This document shows positions 24,666-33,498 of a stretch of 64,000 bases of DNA, piece by piece. Origin of the DNA: Metapseudomonas boanensis (lineage in GTDB: Bacteria > Pseudomonadota > Gammaproteobacteria > Pseudomonadales > Pseudomonadaceae); contig NZ_JAGTIS010000009.1 of the NCBI RefSeq assembly GCF_018704125.1, positions 1 to 64,000 of the forward strand, given 5' to 3'. Numbering within the stretch: the stretch's first letter is position 1; each line of letters begins with the position of its first letter. Under the pieces are notes generated by a model. It searched no databases and was not told the origin of the DNA. It saw nothing but the letters and a program-made list of their open reading frames with translations. The position numbers and the translations under genes are program-made.

Positions 24666-25667
24666 TCAGATCGGCCTCGCAGGATGATAGGCGAACAATG
24701 CCGGCGAGCCACCGGTGTGCAGGAACAGCACCGGACCCTCTCCCGCGAACGCGCCTGCGGCCACGCCATCGAGCAGCCCGGCGAACGCCTTGCCGGTATA
24801 CACCGGGTCCAGCAGCAGGCCCTCGTGGCTGGCCACCAGTCGCACAGCTTCCAGGGTGCCGGCGTTCGGCTCGCCGTAGCGCGGAGCGAAATACTGGTCC
24901 CACAGCTCTACCCTGAGGCTGGCCGGCACGTCCACGCCGAGCAGGTCGGCGGTGCGTTGCAGCAGACCTTCCACCTTCGGCCGCTGGGTGGCGTCCGGGC
25001 GCGAGACGGTCACACCGACCACGCGGGTACCCGGCAGCGCATGTTCCAGCGCCAAGGCCAGACCCGCGTGGGTGCCGGCGCTGCCCGAGGCCAGTACCAC
25101 GGCGGAGAAGGTCTCGCCGCTGGCTTTGATCTGCTCGGCCAGCTCCAGGCCGGCGCGCACGTAACCCAGTGCGCCGAGGGCGTTGGAGCCGCCGATGGGC
25201 ACCAAGTAGGGGCGCTTGCCGGCGGCGCGAAGGCGTTCGCCAGTGGCGGCCAGCAGCTCATCGGCGTTGTCCAGGTTGGCCACCAGCTCCACTTCGGTGC
25301 CGAACAGGTCGAGCAGCAGACGGTTGCCGTTGCTCAGGTAGTTGCTGTCACTGGTGCCTATGGGATTCTCCAGCAGGGCTACGCAGGATAGGCCCAGGCG
25401 TGCGGCAAGGGCGGCCGTCTGGCGTACATGATTGGACTGGATGGCGCCGGCGGTGACCAGGGTATCTGCACCCGCGGCCAGGGCGTCGGCGGCAAGGAAC
25501 TCGAGCTTGCGCACCTTGTTGCCGCCGAGGGCGAAGGGCGTGATGTCATCGCGTTTGACGTAGATCGCTCGGCCCAGCTTTTGCGACAGCCGCTCCAACT
25601 TCTCCAGCGGGGTGGGCGAGGGGACCAGTTCCAGACGGGGGAAGCGGGAAAGGGCGGCATTGAGCAT
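24666..25667 (-). CDS. dcyD: D-cysteine desulfhydrase
   Basis: The 333-residue protein is a PLP-dependent enzyme of the ACC deaminase/D-cysteine desulfhydrase family. It converts D-cysteine to pyruvate, H2S and ammonia. The PLP lysine is residue 51 in [11 protein letters not shown]. The N-terminal [17 protein letters not shown] and [14 protein letters not shown] segments are characteristic. It lies upstream of the cystine importer on the same strand, as in enterobacteria. ACC deaminase activity is an alternative but less likely given this context. Confidence 0.88.
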   Translation of the reverse strand: MLNAALSRFPRLELVPSPTPLEKLERLSQKLGRAIYVKRDDITPFALGGNKVRKLEFLAADALAAGADTLVTAGAIQSNHVRQTAALAARLGLSCVALLENPIGTSDSNYLSNGNRLLLDLFGTEVELVANLDNADELLAATGERLRAAGKRPYLVPIGGSNALGALGYVRAGLELAEQIKASGETFSAVVLASGSAGTHAGLALALEHALPGTRVVGVTVSRPDATQRPKVEGLLQRTADLLGVDVPASLRVELWDQYFAPRYGEPNAGTLEAVRLVASHEGLLLDPVYTGKAFAGLLDGVAAGAFAGEGPVLFLHTGGSPALFAYHPARPI

Positions 25668-25781
25668 GGTGGCGGCTCGGAGGGAGTGGCGGAGGCTGCC
25701 ACTCTAGTGAGCAGGGCGCTGTCAGGCAATTCCGACATGTGCCTTAGTGACGGTACGCCAGCGCAGGTGGCGGGCGAACGT

Positions 25782-25809
25782 TGTAGGAGCGAATGCATTC
25801 GCCCCTACA
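25782..25809. repeat. REP-type palindrome overlapping a stop codon
   Basis: TGTAGGAGCGAATGCATTCG continues to CCCCTACA, an almost perfect 28-base palindrome. The stop codon of the isochorismatase-family gene on the minus strand (25805-25807) is inside its right arm. Confidence 0.8.
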
Positions 25810-26266
25810 GCTCCCGGCTGGAAACCAGGTGCCCGAAGTGGTGCCGCCACAGATCGATCCCGAGCTGGCCGGAGCGGTCCAGCGAGGACCCGACGGTGAG
25901 GTCGGTGATCAGCGTTGGCTGCAGTCCAGCGTCGAACAGCGCAAAGCCCGCTGCCAGCACGCAGGTTTCGGTCTGGATGCCACACACCAGCACGCGCTCG
26001 GGCGCCAGGGCCTTCAGGTGGGCGATGGTTTCCGGTGTCGGAGCATAGCCGTGCTTGATGAAGATCTGGTCGGCGGTGATCAGGCTGTCGTCATCTGGTG
26101 CCGGGCTCCAGCCAAGCTGGCGCTGGAAGGGCGTGCGGCTTTCATCGTGTCGCTCCACTGTAGCCACTGACGGCATGGTGCCAAGTAGCAGCCGAATGCC
26201 TTCGACCAGCCAGTCGGGCGGTGAAAAAGACGGTTGAACGTCGATGACGAGAAGGACCTGGCGCAT
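25805..26266 (-). CDS. Isochorismatase-family cysteine hydrolase
   Basis: The 153-residue protein has the cysteine-hydrolase triad: aspartate 9 in LVIDVQPSF, lysine 71 in FIKHGY and cysteine 102 in CGIQTETC. Members hydrolyse isochorismate, nicotinamide or other amides; this one lacks features that identify the substrate. It is shorter than typical isochorismatases. ATG 26266 is chosen because it follows 'aggaaagg' closely; a start 28 codons upstream is open but has no family similarity. The stop codon lies in a REP palindrome. Confidence 0.8.
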   Translation of the reverse strand: MRQVLLVIDVQPSFSPPDWLVEGIRLLLGTMPSVATVERHDESRTPFQRQLGWSPAPDDDSLITADQIFIKHGYAPTPETIAHLKALAPERVLVCGIQTETCVLAAGFALFDAGLQPTLITDLTVGSSLDRSGQLGIDLWRHHFGHLVSSREL

Positions 26267-26715
26267 GCCTTTCCTGCTGGGTTGGCTAGAGGTCGGTGTG
26301 GATTCTACAGGGTTCGTGGCGCGGATGAGCTCGGGGGTGCGTTGGGTCATGCTGGTCCGCGCCTGGATGTGCCGATGCGGGCGTCGCAGCGGGATGCGCT
26401 TAAGTCGTGCGGTGGGCCAGCGTGTGAGGATTGAAACAGTTTCGGGGATTGGCCTAGGCGTCTGTGGGGCGGATTTCGAGACGGAGAATGGCTGCTCTAA
26501 TATTCTATTTTGGTCTTAAAAAGTGAAAAATAATTCTTTTTGAGAATTAAAATTCCCTTCTAAATTGGTGGCCAGCCGACAGCGGACCGCCGCATCGCAT
26601 TCGCACCGGAGCCTGGATAACGACAGTGGCTTCGAGGTCACGCAGCGGCGCGCGGCGTCTGCTCCTGCTCCGGGCGATCACGACTTTTTAAAAGACCGCA
26701 TTTGGAGCATTCCGC
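26267..26715. other. Intergenic region upstream of the OprD-type porin
   Basis: I see no convincing gene in these 449 bases. The stretch 26490-26565 is strikingly AT-rich compared with its surroundings and contains the inverted repeat AATTCT (26532-26537) and AGAATT (26543-26548). This is the likely promoter/regulatory zone of the porin gene. An 'ggag' site at 26704 precedes the porin ATG. Confidence 0.5.
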
Positions 26716-28047
26716 ATGAAGACTTCTTCCCTGGCCCTGGCTGTCGCCCTGGGTGCCCTGACTCAACACGTCACCGCCGGTGGTTTCATCGGGGACAGCA
26801 AAGCCAGCCTGGCCCTGCGCAACTTCTACATCAACTCGGATAACCGCGAAGGCACGGCGGCGCCCTCCAAGCAGGAGGAGTGGGGCCAGGGCTTCCTGTT
26901 CAACTACGCCTCGGGCTACACCGAAGGCACCGTCGGCGTCGGTGTCGACGCCCTCGGCCTGTTGGGCGTGAAGCTGGATTCCGGCAAGGGCACCCACTTC
27001 AACCCCACCAGTGCCAACTATGGCGGCACCGTGTTCCCCACCGACGAGGACGGCCGCGCCAAGGACGACTTCGGCAGCCTGGGCGTGACCGGCAAGCTGC
27101 GCTTCTCCAAGACCGAAGCCCGCCTCGGCACCCTGCTGCCGAAGCTGCCGGTGGTGACCTACAACGACGGCCGCCTGCTGCCGCAGACCTTCGAGGGCGG
27201 CCAAGTGACCTCCAGCGAGATCGCCGGCCTGACCCTGGTCGGTGGCCAGCTAGAACACGCCAAGGGGCGTAACTCCAGCGACGCCCGCGGCCTGTCCATC
27301 GCCGGGGCGAACAACGCCCGCACCGGCCAGTTCGTCAACAAATTCTATTTCGCCGGCGGCGACTACAAGGTCAGCGACAACCTGCTGGCGCAGTACTACT
27401 ACGGCAACCTGGAAGACTTCTACAACCAGCACTTCGTCGGCCTGACCCACAACTGGGCGCTGCCGGTGGGCGCGCTGAAGTCCGACCTGCGCTACTTCTA
27501 CAGCGACTCCGACGGCAAGAACGCCAGCGCCGCCGGCCGCCGCGAAGGCTTCCGCAGCGCGGGCAACTGGGCGGCCAACGACCCGGACCGCTTTGAAGTG
27601 GACAACCGCACCTGGAGCGCCTTCTTCACCTACAGCCTCGGCGGCCACGCCGCGAGCCTGGGCTACCAGCAGGTGTCCGGCGACAGCGCCTTCCCCTTCC
27701 TCAACCAGGGCGACGGCGCCACCGCCTACCTGATCACCGACCGTCAAATCGGCAAGTTCGCCAGCGCTGGCGAGCGCACCTGGGTGGCGGAGTACGGATA
27801 CGACTTCGCCAAGGTCGGAGTACCGGGGCTAAAGGCAACCGCGACCTACCTGAAGGGCAGCCAGATCGAGACCCAGGGCAGCGACCAGGACGAGTGGGAA
27901 CGCGACCTGCGCGTCGACTACGTACTGCAGGGAGGCCCTCTCAAGGGGTTGGGTGCTTCCTGGCGCAACGCCTCTCTGCGCAGCGATGCAGTACGTGACC
28001 AGGATGAGAACCGGTTGATCCTCAGCTATACGCTGACCTTGCTGTAA
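26716..28047 (+). CDS. OprD-family outer-membrane porin
   Basis: The 443-residue protein has a signal peptide (about residues 1-21, ending QHVTA) and begins the mature barrel with GGFIGDSKASLALRNFYINS, the hallmark of the OprD/Occ family. These 18-strand barrels take up basic amino acids (OccD) or carboxylates (OccK). Family segments 'GSLGVTGKLRFSKTEARLGT' and the terminal LILSYTLTLL (an outer-membrane ending, though it ends in leucine rather than the usual phenylalanine) are present. The substrate is unknown, and no linked catabolic gene gives it away. Confidence 0.9.
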   Translation: MKTSSLALAVALGALTQHVTAGGFIGDSKASLALRNFYINSDNREGTAAPSKQEEWGQGFLFNYASGYTEGTVGVGVDALGLLGVKLDSGKGTHFNPTSANYGGTVFPTDEDGRAKDDFGSLGVTGKLRFSKTEARLGTLLPKLPVVTYNDGRLLPQTFEGGQVTSSEIAGLTLVGGQLEHAKGRNSSDARGLSIAGANNARTGQFVNKFYFAGGDYKVSDNLLAQYYYGNLEDFYNQHFVGLTHNWALPVGALKSDLRYFYSDSDGKNASAAGRREGFRSAGNWAANDPDRFEVDNRTWSAFFTYSLGGHAASLGYQQVSGDSAFPFLNQGDGATAYLITDRQIGKFASAGERTWVAEYGYDFAKVGVPGLKATATYLKGSQIETQGSDQDEWERDLRVDYVLQGGPLKGLGASWRNASLRSDAVRDQDENRLILSYTLTLL

Positions 28048-28454
28048 CAGGGGCCGGCACGCCTGCGACCGGCTTGGCGAATGAGTTCACCCCAGCACGG
28101 ACTGCACCCCTCTCCCTCCGGGAGAGGGAGCGGGGGTGAGGGGGCTCAGCCCCGCGCGGTGCCCCAATGCAGACCTGTGGTCTACATGGCGAATGAATTC
28201 GCTCCCATGAGGGATAGCCTCAACACGGAGAAGCCCGCGCAGCCCCGTCCGCATGGGTTTCGCAACCGTTGAGCAGCAGAAAGGCTGTACAACTCAACGG
28301 CTCTGTTATACTCCGGCTTCCGTCAGGCATACGCCCGGACGCTAGGCCTCCCCTCAGGCCAGCAGGACCGGTCGGGATCGCGCGCCATTGCCGTGATTCG
28401 AGCCAGATACGAACACCCCATCGGGCCAGCCCCTAGAACTACACAGGATCTCCC
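28048..28454. other. Intergenic region and rhlE leader
   Basis: No gene is visible. It holds a short repeat hairpin, a REP-like remnant at 28184-28205 (GCGAATGAATTCGCTC), and a good -10 element TATACT at 28307-28312 without a clear -35. The -10 implies a leader of about 140 bases before rhlE, long enough for the post-transcriptional control common for cold-inducible DEAD-box helicase genes. That control is inferred. Confidence 0.45.
28108..28128. repeat. GGGAGAGGG hairpin repeat
   Basis: CCCTCTCCC (28108-28116) and GGGAGAGGG (28120-28128) form a 9-bp stem with a 3-base loop, followed by 'gggggtgaggggg'. This is a very common intergenic repeat in Pseudomonas and relatives. It lies 60 bases after the porin gene and may end its transcript. 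Confidence 0.65.
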
Positions 28455-30356
28455 ATGTCCTTTGCTTCCCTCGGTCTCTCCGAGGCCTTGGTCGGTGCCG
28501 TCGAGGCCGCCGGCTACGCCCAGCCTACTCCCGTGCAACAGCGGGCGATTCCCGCCGTGTTGCAAGGTCGCGATCTGATGGTCGCGGCTCAGACTGGCAC
28601 TGGCAAGACCGCCGGTTTCGCCCTGCCGATCCTTGAGCGCCTGTTCCCCAACGGCCATCCGGACAAGTCCCACCGGCACGGTCCGCGCCAGGCGCGGGTG
28701 CTGGTCCTGACTCCGACTCGGGAACTCGCGGCGCAGGTGCATGACAGCTTCAAGCTCTATGCCCGCGACCTCAGCCTGATCAGCACCTGCATCTTCGGTG
28801 GCGTCGGCATGAATCCGCAGGTACAGGCACTGTCCAAAGGCGTCGACCTGCTAGTGGCGTGCCCCGGCCGTCTGCTGGACCTGGCCGGCCAGGGCAGCGT
28901 CGACCTTTCCCATGTGGAGGTCCTGGTACTCGACGAAGCCGACCGCATGCTCGACATGGGCTTCATCCATGACGTCAAGAAGGTCCTCGCCAGGCTCCCT
29001 GCCAAGCGCCAGAACCTGCTGTTCTCGGCGACCTTCTCGAAAGACATCGTCGACCTCGCCAACAAGCTGCTGCACGATCCCGAACGCATCGAAGTGACGC
29101 CGCCGAACACCACGGTGGAGCGCATCGAACAGCGTGTGTTCCACCTGCCGGCCAGCCACAAGCGTGCCTTGCTGGCGCACCTGATCACCGTGGGCGCCTG
29201 GGAACAGGTGCTGGTGTTCACCCGCACCAAGCATGGCGCCAACCGCCTGGCCGAGTACCTGACCAAGCATGGTCTGCCGGCCATGGCGATCCATGGCAAC
29301 AAGAGCCAGAACGCCCGCACCAAGGCACTGGCCGACTTCAAGTCCAACGATGTCCGCATCCTCGTGGCGACCGATATCGCTGCCCGTGGCCTGGACATTG
29401 ACCAACTGCCGCATGTGGTCAACTTCGAGCTGCCGAACGTCGAGGAAGATTACGTGCACCGTATCGGCCGGACCGGCCGTGCCGGCCGCAGTGGCGAGGC
29501 GATCTCGCTGGTGGCGCCGGACGAAGAGAAGCTGCTGAAGTCCATCGAGCGCATGACCAAGCAGAAGATCCCGGATGGCGACACCCAGGGCTTCGATCCG
29601 TCGAGCGTCGAGGTCGAGCGCCCCGAAGCGCGTCCGCCGCGTCCTGAGCGCCAGCCGCGTGCCGACCGTCCCAAGCGTGAAGGCAAGGCGCCTGCCGCCG
29701 CTGCCGAAGCAAAGGGCGGCGAGGAAGGCGGCGAGGGTAAGCCGCGCCGCAGCCGCAATCGTCGCGGGAAAGGTAAAGGCAAGGAGCAGGACAAGGCCCA
29801 GCAGATCGCCCAGGCAGCTCAGCCAGCCAAGGAGGCTCGTCCACAGCGTCCGCCGCAGCCTGGCCAGGATCGTGATCCGGAAGAGTTCCTGGATGACGAA
29901 GTCGACAACTTCGGTAACCGCGTCGACTACGTGAGCCCCTATGTCGGTAAGAATCAGGGCCGCGGACAACGCCGGGGTGGCCAGGGCCAGGGCCAGGGTC
30001 AAGGCCAGGGCGCACGCCAGGGTCAAGGCCAGGCGCAGCCGCAGGGCCGCGGTGGCCAGCCACGCGGCCAGTCCCAGGGCGGCGGTCAGAAGCAAGGCCA
30101 GAAGCCGGGCCAACAGCGCCAGGGTAAGCCCGCCAAGGGCCGTGGCCCGCGCCGTGAGGATCCGTTGGTCTCCCGTGGTCGTGACGAGCGCTCGGAGCCG
30201 GCCGTGCAGGATCCGCGCAGCAGCAAGCCGCAGCCGAAGATCATCCTCAAGGAATCGCGTGGTGATCGTTACCCGACGCCGGAGCAACTGGACGAACTGC
30301 AGCAGCAGACCCGTCCGCGCGGCGAAAAGCCGGCACTGCTGACCCGCAACCGCTGA
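28455..30356 (+). CDS. rhlE: DEAD-box RNA helicase RhlE
   Basis: The 633-residue protein has the complete DEAD-box core in residues 1-380: the Q motif ('[14 protein letters not shown]'), motif [15 protein letters not shown], motif II DEAD in [12 protein letters not shown], motif III SAT, and motif [13 protein letters not shown]. Residues about 385-633 are a basic, disordered tail rich in R, G, Q and K, with runs of GQ repeats encoded at 29975-30110. RhlE unwinds rRNA and mRNA structure and supports cold growth and RNA turnover. The gene stands alone and ends in a good intrinsic terminator. Confidence 0.95.
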   Translation: MSFASLGLSEALVGAVEAAGYAQPTPVQQRAIPAVLQGRDLMVAAQTGTGKTAGFALPILERLFPNGHPDKSHRHGPRQARVLVLTPTRELAAQVHDSFKLYARDLSLISTCIFGGVGMNPQVQALSKGVDLLVACPGRLLDLAGQGSVDLSHVEVLVLDEADRMLDMGFIHDVKKVLARLPAKRQNLLFSATFSKDIVDLANKLLHDPERIEVTPPNTTVERIEQRVFHLPASHKRALLAHLITVGAWEQVLVFTRTKHGANRLAEYLTKHGLPAMAIHGNKSQNARTKALADFKSNDVRILVATDIAARGLDIDQLPHVVNFELPNVEEDYVHRIGRTGRAGRSGEAISLVAPDEEKLLKSIERMTKQKIPDGDTQGFDPSSVEVERPEARPPRPERQPRADRPKREGKAPAAAAEAKGGEEGGEGKPRRSRNRRGKGKGKEQDKAQQIAQAAQPAKEARPQRPPQPGQDRDPEEFLDDEVDNFGNRVDYVSPYVGKNQGRGQRRGGQGQGQGQGQGARQGQGQAQPQGRGGQPRGQSQGGGQKQGQKPGQQRQGKPAKGRGPRREDPLVSRGRDERSEPAVQDPRSSKPQPKIILKESRGDRYPTPEQLDELQQQTRPRGEKPALLTRNR

Positions 30357-30370
30357 GTTTCCTCAGTATC

Positions 30371-30403
30371 AAGAATGCCGGCTGATGCCGGCGTTCTTGT
30401 TTG
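30371..30403 (+). terminator. Intrinsic terminator of rhlE
   Basis: AAGAATGCCGGC (30371-30382) pairs with GCCGGCGTTCTT (30387-30398) around a 4-base loop, with one T-G pair, followed by 'gtttgtg'. It starts 14 bases after the rhlE stop. Confidence 0.8.
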
Positions 30404-30421
30404 TGCAGTCTTGCAGAATGC

Positions 30422-30446
30422 AAAACGCCGGCAATCGCCGGCGTTC
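30422..30446 (-). terminator. Intrinsic terminator of the cytochrome b561-yceI unit
   Basis: AACGCCGGC (30424-30432) and GCCGGCGTT (30437-30445) form a 9-bp stem with a 4-base loop. On the minus strand a short T-run (TTTTG) follows. It lies 18 bases after the yceI stop codon. Confidence 0.75.
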
Positions 30447-30463
30447 TGTCAGAGGCGGCAAGC

Positions 30464-31039
30464 TTACGCGCGCACACCCTCGATGGAGATGATCAGTTCG
30501 GCTTCCTGGGAGGCCGGGCCGAGGTCCTTCTGGATCTCGAAGTCCTTCAGCTTGATCTTGGTGCTGCCTTCGAAACCGGCGCGGTAGCCGCCCCATGGGT
30601 CGTCGCCCTGGCCAACGAACTTGGCTTTGATCACGACTGGCTTGGTCACGCCGTTCAGGGTCAGGTTGCCGGCCACGTCAGCGGTGCCCTGGCCGGTCGA
30701 TTTGACCGAGGTGGACTCGAAGGTGGCGGTCGGGTTCTTGCTGACGTTGAGGAAGTCGCCGCTGCGGATGTGCTTGTCACGTTCTGCGTGGTTGGTGTCG
30801 ACGCTGGCGGTCTTGAGGGTCACCTTGACCTTGCTGGCCTCGGGATTCTTCTCGTCATAGCTGAAGGAGCCGTCGAAGTCCTTGAAGGTGCCGTAGATGA
30901 AGCTGTAGCCGAGGTGGCCGATCTTGAAGTTGACGAAGGCGTGCTGGCCTTCCTTGTCGATCACGTAGTCAGCGGCCATGGCCTGGCCGGCTACCAGGGC
31001 TGCGCCCAGGGTCAGCGCGGCGAAGGTTTTCTTCAGCAT
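30464..31039 (-). CDS. YceI-family periplasmic protein
   Basis: The 191-residue protein has a signal peptide (residues 1-22, ending GQAMA) and a YceI lipocalin-like barrel: [20 protein letters not shown] and later '[20 protein letters not shown]'. YceI proteins bind polyisoprenoid lipids in the periplasm. In P. aeruginosa the gene at this position has also been described as the secreted small protease PasP, so that alternative should be kept in mind. It follows a cytochrome b561 gene by 29 bases, the usual pairing. Confidence 0.9.
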   Translation of the reverse strand: MLKKTFAALTLGAALVAGQAMAADYVIDKEGQHAFVNFKIGHLGYSFIYGTFKDFDGSFSYDEKNPEASKVKVTLKTASVDTNHAERDKHIRSGDFLNVSKNPTATFESTSVKSTGQGTADVAGNLTLNGVTKPVVIKAKFVGQGDDPWGGYRAGFEGSTKIKLKDFEIQKDLGPASQEAELIISIEGVRA

Positions 31040-31068
31040 TGATCAATCTCCTAATTGAGGTTGTAGTG

Positions 31069-31623
31069 TTACTTGGCGGCGCGCCCGAGCATGCGTGTCA
31101 GGGTGGCGTCGCGGTCGATGAAATGATGTTTCAGGGCCGCCAGGGCGTGGATGCCGGCGAAGATCACCAGGCCCCAGGCCAGGTACTGGTGGATGACACC
31201 GGCGACGTCTTCCTGGTCGGGGATCGCCGTCAGGGTGGCCGGTACTTCGAAGAGACCGAATACGCTGATGCCGCGACCTTCCGCGGTAGAGATCAGGTAG
31301 CCGGAGATCATCACGGCGAAGAGGCCAACGTAGAGGACCACATGGCCCAGCTTCGAGCCCAGGCGGGTCATCGGGCCGTGGTTGGGCAGGGCAGGCGGTG
31401 GCGGGCTGACGAAGCGCCAACCCAGACGTGCCAGCATGACCAGGAACAGCAGGATGCCGATGCCCTTGTGGGTCTCCGGCGCGGTCTTGTACCAGCTACT
31501 GTAGTAGTTCAGCTCGACCATCCACAGCCCGAGGCCGAAGAGGCCGAAGAACACCAAGGCCACACCCCAGTGGAGGGTGATGCTGACCAGGCCGAAACGA
31601 GACGGCGAGTTGCGCCACTGCAT
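31069..31623 (-). CDS. Cytochrome b561 (CybB/YceJ family)
   Basis: The 184-residue inner-membrane protein has four helices with histidines placed to bind two b-type haems: ITLHWGVAL, PETHKGIGI, GVIHQYLAWG and GIHALAALKHH. Such proteins carry electrons in the membrane, probably from ubiquinol. The neighbouring YceI protein suggests a joint role in a lipid or quinone redox process, which is unproven. It is the first gene of the pair, and a dyad lies in its promoter region. Confidence 0.88.
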   Translation of the reverse strand: MQWRNSPSRFGLVSITLHWGVALVFFGLFGLGLWMVELNYYSSWYKTAPETHKGIGILLFLVMLARLGWRFVSPPPPALPNHGPMTRLGSKLGHVVLYVGLFAVMISGYLISTAEGRGISVFGLFEVPATLTAIPDQEDVAGVIHQYLAWGLVIFAGIHALAALKHHFIDRDATLTRMLGRAAK

Positions 31624-31694
31624 GAATGAGTCCTTCTAGATCGCAGAGGGTGAGAAGACGCGAGGGACAAGCCTAACGACAAATCTATCGAATT

Positions 31695-31714
31695 AAAGCG
31701 GAAAATTTCGCTTT
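31695..31714. promoter_or_regulatory. Dyad upstream of the cytochrome b561 gene
   Basis: AAAGCG (31695-31700) and CGCTTT (31709-31714) flank an 8-base AT-rich spacer. Imperfect outer symmetry (TATCGA and ATATCGA) extends it to about 38 bases. The zone is AT-rich and lies 70 bases upstream of the gene, so it may be an operator. The regulator is unknown. Confidence 0.35.
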
Positions 31715-31822
31715 GAAATATCGAGTAAAACGATACTTATCGTCTGTAGGAACTAGCAGGGGCCGGCTGTAGGAGGGACTTGAACAGCTGGGCGCGGAAG
31801 TCGGGACGCCTCTGGGAATGGG

Positions 31823-31848
31823 CCGGCGGCGCAGACGTGCGCCGCCGG
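31823..31848 (-). terminator. Strong hairpin after the amine oxidase-like gene
   Basis: CCGGCGGCGCA (31823-31833) and TGCGCCGCCGG (31838-31848) form a perfect 11-bp stem with a 4-base loop, nine bases after the stop codon on the minus strand. There is no T-run, so termination may be partial. Confidence 0.6.
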
Positions 31849-31856
31849 TTCCGGAC

Positions 31857-33335
31857 TCAGTTGAACAGGCGCGAGAAGAAGCCCTTCTGCTCTTCCTTGG
31901 TAGGCGCAGCCTTGGCTACCGCCTCAGGTCTAGTCTCGGCGGCGGTTTCGACAGGAGCAACGGCCTTGCCGGCTTTCAGGTCTTGTACCTGGGTGGCCGC
32001 GCGCAGGCCGCTGCGCAGTGCGCCTTCCAGGGTGCCCGGATAGAGTGCGTCGGTATGCTCGCCGGCGAATACCACACGGCCCAGGGGCTTCTCCCACAGG
32101 CGCCAGTAGAGACTCATTTCACCCGGGCCATAGGCCAGGTAAGCGCCGCCGGCCAGGGAATCCTTGCCGAAGCGACGCAGCTCCGAGCCCTTGAACTGCT
32201 CGCGAGCGCCCGGATACAGGCCGTCAAGGCGGATCAGGACCTGATCGACCAGCTGTCGATCACCGAAGGCCTGCATCAGGCGGGCATTGTCACCGGCCAG
32301 GTTGACCAGCAGGTTGGCGCCGCCCTTGAGGGCCGGCTCGACCCAGATCATGCCCAGGCCCTTGTCGCTGAAGACCTCGCCGGAAAGGCGGCTCTTGCCC
32401 CACACGGGCTTCTTGAACTTGAGCAGGATCTGATCACGCCAGCCGTAGTTGATGTCCTTCAGGGCGCGCACCTGCAAGGTCGACAGCGACGGCGTGAGGC
32501 TGATCTTGGTAAGCGCCGGCAGCGGCACGGCGAGCACCACATAATCGGCCTTGTAGCCAGTCGGGCCGACCTTGACGGTGACGCCGTCCTTCTCCTGCAC
32601 GACGGCGGAGACGCGGGCGTTGGTCTTGATGGTCTTCAGTGGCTTGGCCAGCGCCTGGGCGAGCAGTTGGCTGCCGCCGGGCAAGCGCGCGGCGCGCATC
32701 TCGGTGTCCGGCAGGCCGCGGTAGACGCGGGCTTGCTGGGCCAGATACAGCAGCGACAGGCGCGAGGGCTCGTCGTAGCGTGCGCGGATGCGCTGGTCGA
32801 CCAGGGCGCGCGCGGTCGGTGACAGGGCCAGCTTGTCCAGCCAGCGGGCGACGCTGATGGAGTCGAGGGTCTGCAGGGTGTGGTTGACCGTCGGCTTGAG
32901 TGGGTCGTCGATGGAGGCGGCCAGTTCATCCAGGCTCTTGTCGAAACGCTTCAAGCCTTCGACGGTGCTGGGCGCTTCCTTGAATAGGTCGGCCTCGGTG
33001 AAGTAGCGGCCACCGACCAGGTAGCCCGGCGTGCGCACGTAGTCAGGTGCCGGTACGGCCTTCAGTTTGAAGGTGTCCAGGTAGCGGTAAAGGCTGGGTT
33101 GCAGCTTGGCGCTACCGACCCACTCGCTGGTGGCCAGGCCCGAGCGCCCGCCGATGCTCGGCTTGGCTTCCAGCACGGTGACCTGCCAGCCTTTCTGTTG
33201 CAGCTCATAGGCTGATGTCAGGCCGGCCAGGCCACCGCCGATGACGATGGCCGTCGGCTGTTTGTCCTTGCCCAGCGCGGTCATGCTGAACGCCCCCAAA
33301 ACGATCAGCGCCAAGGCGCGCCACGTTGCAAACAT
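31857..33335 (-). CDS. FAD-dependent flavin amine oxidase-like protein
   Basis: The 492-residue protein has an N-terminal hydrophobic segment (residues 3-20, signal peptide or anchor) and then the FAD dinucleotide-binding motif in AIVIGGGLAGLTSAYELQQ. The C-terminal FAD contact is in GRVVFAGEHTDALYPGTLEGA, typical of monoamine oxidase-type flavoproteins. A basic and alanine-rich tail ends in KGFFSRLFN. The substrate is unknown; polyamines or protoporphyrinogen-like compounds are possible for the fold. ATG 33335 is chosen over a start 25 codons upstream because it follows a 'gggggga' site and begins the signal-like segment. It is divergent from bioA. Confidence 0.8.
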   Translation of the reverse strand: MFATWRALALIVLGAFSMTALGKDKQPTAIVIGGGLAGLTSAYELQQKGWQVTVLEAKPSIGGRSGLATSEWVGSAKLQPSLYRYLDTFKLKAVPAPDYVRTPGYLVGGRYFTEADLFKEAPSTVEGLKRFDKSLDELAASIDDPLKPTVNHTLQTLDSISVARWLDKLALSPTARALVDQRIRARYDEPSRLSLLYLAQQARVYRGLPDTEMRAARLPGGSQLLAQALAKPLKTIKTNARVSAVVQEKDGVTVKVGPTGYKADYVVLAVPLPALTKISLTPSLSTLQVRALKDINYGWRDQILLKFKKPVWGKSRLSGEVFSDKGLGMIWVEPALKGGANLLVNLAGDNARLMQAFGDRQLVDQVLIRLDGLYPGAREQFKGSELRRFGKDSLAGGAYLAYGPGEMSLYWRLWEKPLGRVVFAGEHTDALYPGTLEGALRSGLRAATQVQDLKAGKAVAPVETAAETRPEAVAKAAPTKEEQKGFFSRLFN

Positions 33336-33498
33336 TGGTATTTCCCCCCGGAAAAGCAGCGACTCTGGATAACGGCGCGCAGGATACGCCAGCCCTCGCG
33401 ACCCGGCCATACGTGTCCTGCAACGACCGGATCACGTCCAGCTTGTTCATGACGGAGGCATTGCATAGGCTTCCCCGATCATTACAGGAGAGCAGCAC

